A stretch of DNA of 51,412 bases from Nemertoderma westbladi. Lineage: Eukaryota > Xenacoelomorpha > Nemertodermatida > Nemertodermatidae. Shown one piece after another: positions 44,560 through 51,412 of this stretch. Numbering within the stretch: position 1 is the stretch's first letter; the number at the start of each line of letters is the position of its first letter. The notes under the pieces are model-generated. The model saw only the letters and a list, made by a program, of their open reading frames with translations. It had not been told where the DNA came from and searched no databases. Both the position numbers and the translations under genes were made by a program. The stretch lies in assembly GCA_032718475.1 (NCBI GenBank), contig JAUCBJ010007796.1, positions 1-51,412 on the forward strand, in the 5' to 3' direction.

Positions 44560-46105
44560 CCCTATTAAACCCGGGGGGGGGGGGGTCAATATGACCCCCC
44601 CCGTGGTTTTTTTATTATAATTCTGAAACAAACCCAGTTGGCAATCTGAAATTTTATGACAATTCCTAAAAGTCTATTGTCTTCGTAGTAGTGAAAACCG
44701 TTTTCAAAAATATCGGGTAGTTTTCGAGTTATAGCACCATTTTTTAACCCTACTTTTGGCACTTTTTTTTGAGACGTTTTTTGAAAATTACATTTCATTA
44801 AATATTAATTGTAACATCTCTTTTTTTTATTTACACCGATTTTTTGGTGTTAGCAATTGGATAGAATTCATATAAATTGATTTAGAAATTTCAAACTTGT
44901 TTTTTTCGGCGGGTGCCAAATTTTGGTGCCAGCACCAAGTTTTGAAATATGTCAATTTTGTAAATTGATTGTTTGAAACTTGTTTTTTACGCAATTGGGG
45001 TTTTTTGGGATTCTGGTTTCGATGAAATATATACGAGTTGCACCAAGCGTATCAAACTTGTATTTTTCGGTGCCGTGTGCAAATTTTGGTGCTAGCACGA
45101 AATTTTGAAAATCCATTCAATAGATAAAATTGCATATGACAATTTATTTCTTGCATTTTAGAGGTTTATGGCTGTTCTGAATTCAATGGAATATATAATT
45201 ATCGAACTAAACATCTCAAACTTGTATTTTTCGGAAGTGGGTGCAAAATTTGGTGCTAGCACCAAATTTTGAAAACCATCAAATATATCAATTGATTGTG
45301 TCATCTTGTTTCTTGCGTTATACGGGTTTGTTAGGGTTCTGAATTCAATGGAATCAGTAAAAATTTCATAAGAGTTTTCAAACTTGTATTTTTCGCCGGT
45401 GGGTGAAAATTGTTGTTTTGCACCAAATTTTGGAAAATGAGTAAATTGATCAGTAGATATTATCATCTTGTTTCTTGCGTTATACGGGTTTATGAGGGTC
45501 CTAAATCCGATGGAATCAATAAAAACAGCACTGGACATCGCAAACTTGTACTTTTTGGTGATGGGTACGAAATTTGGTGCTAGCACCAAAATTTGCCAAA
45601 TTACGCCGAAAAATACAAGTAGCAATGATCTGGCATATTTGAAATGTATTCCATTAGAATCAGCGCCCTAGAATACCTAAAAATGCGAATTTATAGCATC
45701 GTATAAGTGAATTAAAAATTTTGTGTTCTAACTGAAAAGTGCTGGTTACTTGTTTTTTTCATTTTTTTCCTACGCATAGAGGACTAAAGAGCCATTTATG
45801 GTAATCATATCATTTTTAAATATTTTCCAATGTATTTTGCGCCCCAGAAAACCTGTATTGAAAAACAATTAGCCCAAAAATGCAACTTTCAAATTTTGTG
45901 AAAATTGTGCACTACTTGTAATTTTGGTGCTGCAATATTACCACCCCAGTACATTTTTTCGAAAAGTGATACCTACGTACAAACAAAAAATCAGACGTTT
46001 TCGTTAATATTTTTAGATTTTAGAGGGGGGGGGGGGGGGGGGGGGGGGTCAATATGACCCCTCCCCGGTATTTGTACAGCATTTTATAGCCCGGTACTAA
46101 TAGGG
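44560..46105. mobile_element. piggyBac-like non-autonomous element
   Basis: Flanked by TTAA at 44556-44559 and 46106-46109. Terminal inverted repeats begin CCCTATTA on both sides (CCCTATTAAACCCGGG against CCCTATTAGTACCGGG). The TTAA target and CCC(T/Y) start are the hallmarks of piggyBac. Near each end a poly(G) run plus GTCAATATGAC and C-run forms a hairpin (44573-44602; 46025-46065). No transposase is encoded; the middle is a 162 bp tandem array. Confidence 0.75.
44894..45605. repeat. 162 bp tandem array inside the piggyBac-like element
   Basis: The word AACTTGT(A/T)(T/C)TTTT recurs at 44894, 45055, 45219, 45381 and 45543 (spacings 161, 164, 162, 162), each followed by a GGTGxxxxxAAATTTTGGTGC-like block. 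Because 162 is 54 codons, a minus-strand frame of 155 codons with 54-residue repeats runs through it (45625-45158), but it begins at a TTG with no ATG at its start and is probably not a gene. Confidence 0.8.
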
Positions 46106-46424
46106 TTAAAGATTGAAAGTGAAAATAAATATTCTGACGCGTTAAGATTTGTAGAATAATAATTGGTGGCCAAGTCACTGAATTAAGACACAATATTCCA
46201 GATGGCGTAGGTAAGCACCAACGAAGTGGAACTGGCGTTTACCAATAATATATAAAAATAGCCATTAAAATAAGTTGTTTCAAAATTATAATACTTACTA
46301 TTGATATTAATCATTAAAAAATGTTCTAGAAGACTTTTATTATAAAATCCTTCAAATATATGAAAAATGATTTTTAAAACGTGTGCCTACTAAATTTAGT
46401 AGGTAGAATGCAGCTTTCATGGTC

Positions 46425-46990
46425 GTATACACCATGTCCCAGAATATAGTGTCGTAATTCAGTGACACGCCCCCCCCCCCCTAATTTTTCTACAAATCTT
46501 AATGAGATTGCATGAAATTTGAAACAGAGATAGTTTCACCTCCCGACCACTGACTGGGTGAGCCAGAATTTTTATTTTTCCTTTCAAAATTTAGCTACAA
46601 GCGTTTAAAAAAAGTGTCTCCAGCGATATTACACCAGTTACACCGCAGTTATTCTTCTACCTTATAGCTGTTTGTTGGTACCAATGGAAAGCTGGTCATG
46701 CAAGGATTTCAAATATGTAACACAATTAGAATTTCGTTTAAAAATAGCTGAGATATGAGCGTTCAAATGTTGCATGGTTTTGCACCGGCGCGAGGCTATT
46801 TTATTCTATTTCTGTTGGTACCAATGGAAAGCTGGTCATGCAAGGATTTCAAATATGTAACACAATTAGAATTTCGTTTAAAAATAGCTGAGATATGAGC
46901 GTTCAAATGTTGCATGGTTTTGCACCGGCGCGAGGCTATTTTATTCTATTTCATAAACAAAATCATATTCTGGAATGTTTTTTTAATGTA
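46425..46990 (-). repeat. R1 MITE-like repeat, copy 3 (inverted)
   Basis: Reverse-complement copy of R1, facing copy 4 head to head. It holds a C12 run at the place where other copies have poly(G), and an exact 140 bp tandem duplication. Confidence 0.8.
46673..46952. repeat. Exact 140 bp tandem duplication
   Basis: 46673-46812 and 46813-46952 appear identical base for base, both starting TGTTGGTACCAATGG and ending TTATTCTATTTC. Confidence 0.9.
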
Positions 46991-47049
46991 TGAATAGCTA
47001 CCTAATAGTATGTTTAAAGATGTAACGCATTGTTGCCCAGCAACGTATT

Positions 47050-48135
47050 GGGATAAACAAAATATTCCAGATTATGATGCATTTATTAAATAGATTAAAT
47101 AGCCTCGCGTAGGTGCATAACCATGCAACATTTGAACACCCATATCTCCGCTATTTTTCAACGAAATTCAAATTGTGTTATATATTTGAAATCCTTGTAG
47201 CCTACAGGTCAGCCTAGGTCAGCTTTCTATCAGTACCCCCCTCCCCCCCGCCCCTTCTCCTCTCCCATCCATAACTTAACCCATAAGGCCAGCATGAAAT
47301 GGATTTTATCTTTTCTCTATAATTTATTTTTCTCTTAGGGAATAAATATATCATTCTAAAACCAAACTGAATGATTTATCAGATCTTGTTGAATGAGGCC
47401 CCCCTCACACGGAGCAACTTGTTTCTGAAACTTGTTGCTGGACCCCCTCACACACAGACACTTGTTGCTGCAACTTGTTTCCGAAACTTGTTTCTGTGTG
47501 TGAGGACTCCAGCAACAAGTTTCTGCAACTTGTTTCCGTAACTTATTTCTGTGTGTGAGGGGGTCCAGCAACAAGTTGCTGGAAGTTAGATTCCCAGCAA
47601 CTTTTTGAAAAACTTTTATTATATTCCATTTTGATACTAGCTAATATTAGATAATTTGAGTGATGTGATATTATATACAAATGACTGGACATGTTAGCTA
47701 TTTATTTGGAAATAATTGTTATTTTCTTCAGCAACAAGTTTCTGTGTGTGAGGGGGGGCCAGCAACAAGTTGCTGAAACAAGTTTCGGAAACAAGTTGCA
47801 GAAACAAGTTGCAGCAACTTGTTTCTGTGTGTGAGGGGGTCCAGCAACAAGTTTCAGAAACAAGTTGCAGAAACAAGTTGCTCCGTGTGAGGGGGGCCTA
47901 ACTGGTGTAATATCGCTGGAGACACTTTTTTTAAACGCTTGTAGCTAAAGATTGAAAGCAAAAATAAAAATTCTGGCTCACCCAGTCAGTGGTCGGGAGG
48001 TGAAACTATCTCTGTTTCAACTTTCATGCAATCTCATTACGATTTGTAAAAAAATTAGGGGGGGGGGGGGGGGGGGGGGTGTGGGGGTGTCACTGAATTA
48101 GGACACTATATTCTGGGACATGGTGTATATAGTAG
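47050..48135 (+). repeat. R1 MITE-like repeat, copy 4 (interrupted)
   Basis: R1 in plus orientation, interrupted from about 47235 to 47899 by C/T-rich sequence and a foldback MITE. It resumes AACTGGTGTAATATCGCTGG at 47900 and ends after a G22 run with ACACTATATTCTGGGACATG. Confidence 0.8.
47396..47899. mobile_element. Foldback MITE inside R1 copy 4
   Basis: The two ends are perfect inverted repeats for about 30 bp (AGGCCCCCCTCACACGGAGC and onward), and the arms (47396-47580, 47728-47899) are built from shuffled AACTTGTTTCTG / CAACTTGTTGC words and GTGTGTGAGGGGG boxes. No clear target duplication was found. Minus-strand frames here are repeats, not genes. Confidence 0.8.
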
Positions 48136-48137
48136 GT

Positions 48138-48958
48138 CATGGTCGTGCGCACGAGAGCTGAAAAGCCGTGAGCACGAGATTTAAGAGCTGTAAATTCGAG
48201 CTCACGAGATTTCAGTTGTATTGGTACTGATTGTACTCAAATGTACCCTACAGTTTAGTACCATACTGTTAATGTAGCTGAATAGTACTGCGGCTATGCA
48301 GTTTTTTTATTTTTCAATCTTTATCACAAACAGGTGACCTTAAAGAATTTCCAGAATATCATGGGTGATTGACCGATAACTTTAATTTATTGCAACTGCA
48401 ATGCAGAGTGCCGATATTAGATAGATAGTTTAGTCCATGCCAACTCCTAGGCTGACAACCTTATGTGTCCATCCTTGGTCTTGCTCTGGGTTTATAGTGG
48501 CACGTCTTAATTTATCATTCTTTTTACCACCTATATTACACTAAATGGGTTTATCATTGACTCGCTCTTAACTTTAATGGATATATCCTTTGTCCGGCCG
48601 CCGATCAACTGAAGGATAACTTATTGGGTCTAACCTTTGTCTCATCCCGGTACTGGTCCTGAATATTGTTAAAAGTTATATTTAAGTTGTCAATATGTTA
48701 TTAGTAACGTATAATAAATGCACCATCCAAGAACACAAAATAATAAACATGCACTCAAAATATAACATCAAAACTGAATTACATCTATAACTACCGCTAC
48801 CGGTACACATTGTCATTCAAGTCAGTTATTTCAGTTTGAATTCTAAATTTATTTCTTAAACAAAATGTAATTTATTTTTTCATTTTTTATTTAATTAATC
48901 AGGGCCATTTATAATGGTATATGACTTTAAAAGATACCAAATATGATATACTTGTCAA
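48138..48958 (-). repeat. R2 interspersed repeat, copy 2 (inverted, partial)
   Basis: Reverse complement of 17785-18500 with high similarity, including the first two or three 30 bp units. It has about 120 bp (48295-48415) that copy 1 lacks between the words GCTGAATAGTA and GCAATGCAGAGTGCC. It ends abruptly against R1 copy 4. Confidence 0.85.
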
Positions 48959-49496
48959 TGTGTCAATAAATTTGGGTAGGCCCCTAAATCGAAGTCACCT
49001 AAATAAGGGAACGAAAGTTTTTAATTAATTAGTGTTTTTTAACCCCTCCCATCCTTTTAACCTCCCATAGATTATTTTAATGCATACCATTATTCTTCTG
49101 GCTTTAGATCACCTAATCCAAGATCCTGCTGGCGGCGCAGGTTCAATCCCAAGTATACAGTACTGTATATTTGCACTACTGTTTGTGCCCTTTTCTAGGC
49201 AATGCACTTACTGTACACACTAGCCGCAGTGTACAGTAGGGTCTGTTCAATTCTACGATGACAATCACCGGCAAGTCTTATTGTCGTTCCTGTAGGGTTG
49301 TGCTGGGTTTGGGCAATCCTCGGTCACAAGCTAAATTGTACAATAACCTGTTTGTTAAATGAACATTGTATTTTGTATTTTATGCCATAAAACTACTGTA
49401 AATGATTGGTTGTTATTATTTGAAAGGCGAAATACAATATACAGTAGCTTTTGTTAGAAATACAAAATAATACTAATATGTAATTTTGTAACATCA
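48959..49496. other. Non-coding DNA downstream of the PGAP4-like gene
   Basis: No coding feature. A B-box-like GGTTCAATCCC at about 49140-49150 could be a SINE remnant. I found no canonical AATAAA on the minus strand just after the stop codon at 49497. Confidence 0.5.
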
Positions 49497-51218
49497 TTAA
49501 CATACGGTAATTCCATATTTTTGATAAGTTTGCCATAAACCCCAACCCTTTAAGGTATTTTTAAATCTATTGGAACTCATAAGACCGATATGCGAGAATA
49601 GAGGGGGTATAACAGCATACTGTTTCCCTATTGGACGTTGCCTAGCAACAAAGTCATCGATCGATAAATCAACCGCTTTTTCCCCAGTACGACCCGCGTT
49701 GGACAAATGTTTTACTAAAGGGGTAACTATTCGTAACGGGTATAGGACCGCTGGTATGCAGCATTCGTAAGCAGGGGTCACCCTATATCCATTGTATGGT
49801 AGAAAGTTCTCCACGAAATGAAACTGGTAGGCATTTTGTCTTCCCATTAACAGAGTAATAATTAGGGAACATATCGAGACACTTGCGATAAATCTCAACC
49901 ATTGGATGGCCATATGCCAGTATTGTGTTAGAATGTATGTTATGCATACGGCGAACAAGGTATATACTGCTGTACATTTGAGCAATTCGTTAATTCGGAA
50001 CAGGTCAAATCCGAATCCTTGCCAGTAGGTAGGCCAGTAGAGTTTGATAAGGTGCCACTCCGGCCCTTCCTCAAGGTCACCTCTACGTATCATTTGGTTC
50101 ACTTTGAAATCTAGAATGTGATCAAGTTTATTGAAAATATTATCTTTGGCCAGTGCATCATCCTCTAGTACTATCACATATTCAGCCGCGTAATTTAATG
50201 ATTGGTTAAGACAGGAGTAGTAATCGATGTTTTGTTGTTTATTGTAGTTATCGAGTTGTGTTTGCGAGGTTATATTTATTACGTTGACTGATTTTGAGAC
50301 AAGTTTGATGTGATCTTCTTTGCTTCCTGCATCGCATACGGTTAGCTTCGTGTCGTTTCTTTGTTTCACCTGTGGATAAATATGTTTTAGTGGAAAAGGG
50401 AATTGTTTTAGGCCTAGTACAGTAGACCTATTGTGACTTATAAACATAATAATACGATTAAATATTATTAAACGTAGCCGATCTACCGAAGTATAATATC
50501 GAACACATTTAATGTGAACAGAGGCTGATGAGTTAGGCCTAGGCCTACAATTAAACTGACAGAATTTAAATAACAGTAAATATTCCTACCTGTTTGATAA
50601 GAGACCCCAGAACTTGTAACAAATAGTTTGGTGTGTAATCAATATCCAAATCGATTCTTCTTTTAGACAGAATCAAAACTAAATATTTTAAAGCACCTGC
50701 GCAAAACATATAAGACAAATTTAATACGACACTCTTTCAATCATATATGTGAAGTCCTCCGTTGGCACCAATCCTCATGTCTACCAATATGAGGGAGGAG
50801 AGTAAACTGGCCTGATTATTGTGAGGCTAACTGGGTGGGTCATGGCTTTACATAAAAAATTGGGCCTCAAATAATTAACTTGTATCCCATACAACCCCCC
50901 CCCCCCCCCCCCCCCCCTCCTCCCTCGCAATAAATCTTCTGTATACGCCCCTGACTTTATTTACTCCTTACCTTCCTTTTTTTTCTCATGTCTGATATCA
51001 ACAGTGTTTATTATCTTTTCGCTTGATTCCATTCGCTTTCTTGAATTCTCTACGTGCTTATTTAATGCTGAGAGGCGACACCGATATCTAATATGATAGC
51101 CAATTGAATATTTCATGTTGAAAGTTAGAAGTATTACAATTACAACCAAAACAAAGTAAAGAATTAGGCAGCGTGGTTTATAAATGGAGTATAGTAGCCG
51201 TTGTAGCTTGTTTGTCAT
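49497..51218 (-). CDS. PGAP4: PGAP4/TMEM246 homologue, Golgi GPI-GalNAc transferase (3 exons)
   Basis: The coding join on the minus strand is 51218-50972, 50696-50590, 50369-49497, giving 408 residues; family members are about 400. Introns obey GT-AG: GAAG|GTAAGG to GCAG|GT (phase 1) and CAG|GTAGG to CCACAG|GTG (phase 0). Exon 1 holds a short cytoplasmic end and a membrane segment (CLILYFVLVVIVILLTF, residues 17-33), giving a type II Golgi topology. Exon 2 encodes DIDYTPNYLLQVLGSL. Exon 3 has the EYVIVLEDDA motif (Glu-Asp-Asp at 187-189, the DxD-like metal/UDP-sugar site), then two membrane segments (about 250-267 and 275-293) inserted in the catalytic domain, a hallmark of PGAP4, and PPLFSHIG near 373-380. 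The enzyme adds the GalNAc side chain to the first mannose of GPI anchors. The ATG at 51218 is chosen because the frame upstream has no other in-phase ATG. Confidence 0.88.
50370..50589 (-). other. Intron 2 of the PGAP4-like gene
   Basis: 220 bp, GTAGG...CCACAG, phase 0. The exon 3 frame remains open 26 codons into the intron, so the apparent ATG at about 50447 is intronic. Confidence 0.85.
50697..50971 (-). other. Intron 1 of the PGAP4-like gene
   Basis: 275 bp, GTAAGG...GCGCAG, phase 1; contains a C23 tract (50895-50917). Confidence 0.85.
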
Positions 51219-51259
51219 TATGACACATGATCTTTGAACAGCTTGAGCATGAAAAGCAT
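51218..51259 (-). promoter_or_regulatory. Possible upstream ORF overlapping the PGAP4 start
   Basis: A 13-codon frame (MLFMLKLFKDHVS) starts at the ATG at 51259 and its TAA shares one base with the main ATG (TAATG). If it lies in the 5' leader it would favour termination-reinitiation control. The transcript start is unknown. Confidence 0.35.
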
Positions 51260-51412
51260 GAGCTTTCCTCTTAGCAACCAATCACATTTGTAACATGTTG
51301 CATAAATAAAATTAGATAATTATACAATTCAATCTATGTAGGCCTAGTCTAGTTATAAATTAAAATAATTGTAATCAATAATTCTATAAAAAGTACAAAA
51401 GTAGGCCTAATT
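51260..51412. other. Upstream flank of the PGAP4-like gene
   Basis: AT-rich, with two AGGCCTA words; no clear TATA box or other promoter element recognised. Confidence 0.4.

Larger units (their letters stand above)
44530..46212 (+). repeat. R1 MITE-like repeat, copy 2 (split)
   Basis: Two flanks of one R1 copy, 44530-44559 and 46106-46212. Joining ...CAAACGCTTGTAG and TTAAAGATTGAAAG... recreates the R1 core that is uninterrupted at 14600 and 47935. The interruption is the piggyBac-like element. Confidence 0.75.

Noticed and set aside
45158-45625. 155-codon frame with 54-residue repeats
   Set aside because: Starts at a TTG with no ATG there and follows from a tandem DNA repeat whose period is divisible by three; kept only as an observation on the repeat.
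49095-49155. tRNA gene or SINE with GGTTCAATCCC B box
   Set aside because: Only the B box is convincing; no cloverleaf or good A box could be traced.
50370-50447. ATG at 50447 as the start of the PGAP4-like protein
   Set aside because: The region lies between a good GT donor and AG acceptor, and upstream exons with matching phase provide the anchor and missing N-terminus.
51219-51281. N-terminal extension of the PGAP4-like frame to 51281
   Set aside because: The extension starts at TTG and has no in-phase ATG; the ATG at 51218 gives the usual short cytoplasmic tail before the membrane anchor.

Overview
This is a window from an animal nuclear genome, most likely an invertebrate; the lineage cannot be fixed from sequence alone. 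The evidence is spliceosomal introns in the one good host gene, a mobile-element set of BEL/Pao LTR elements, CR1/L2-like and RTE-like LINEs, a P-type transposon with a THAP finger and piggyBac-like non-autonomous elements, AT-rich non-coding DNA, and many long poly(G)/poly(C) runs. No bacterial operon, CRISPR array, rRNA or intact tRNA gene is visible. Most of the window is transposon-derived.

Layout. (1) 1-4771, minus: the 5' half of LTR retrotransposon A, with an unrecognised Gag-like frame running off the left edge, a long leader with tandem repeats, and a 1.24 kb LTR. (2) 4961-12211, minus: complete BEL/Pao element B, with two LTRs, a TTCCC target duplication, a polypurine tract and a long Gag-protease frame, but no reverse transcriptase or integrase. 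(3) 12.2-24 kb: non-coding DNA holding a broken secreted/GPI-type protein gene (16110-16754), an inverted-array repeat family (R2), minisatellites, a tRNA-like SINE and small MITEs. (4) 24.1-28.7 kb: two dead LINEs placed head to head; the right one (RTE-like) is split by a solo LTR of the element A family with an ATGTG duplication. (5) 31.0-43.6 kb, plus: decayed BEL/Pao element C, split by a CR1/L2-like LINE (about 31774-36504) and by a P-type DNA transposon (40587-42108). Removing the P element restores the reverse transcriptase frame exactly. (6) 43.6-49 kb: layered repeats, including a piggyBac-like element (44560-46105) inside a MITE family (R1), an exact 140 bp duplication, a foldback MITE, and an inverted partial copy of R2.

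(7) 49497-51218, minus: the only convincing host gene, a three-exon homologue of PGAP4/TMEM246, a Golgi glycosyltransferase that adds GalNAc to GPI anchors. Splice sites and phases fit exactly and the predicted protein is 408 residues. A short upstream frame ends on its start codon.

The window therefore records stacked insertions whose order can be read: BEL element C is older than the LINE and P element inside it, the RTE-like LINE is older than the solo LTR in it, and the R1 copies are older than the piggyBac-like element and foldback MITE in them. All coordinates were derived by reading the sequence; no database search or structure prediction was run.
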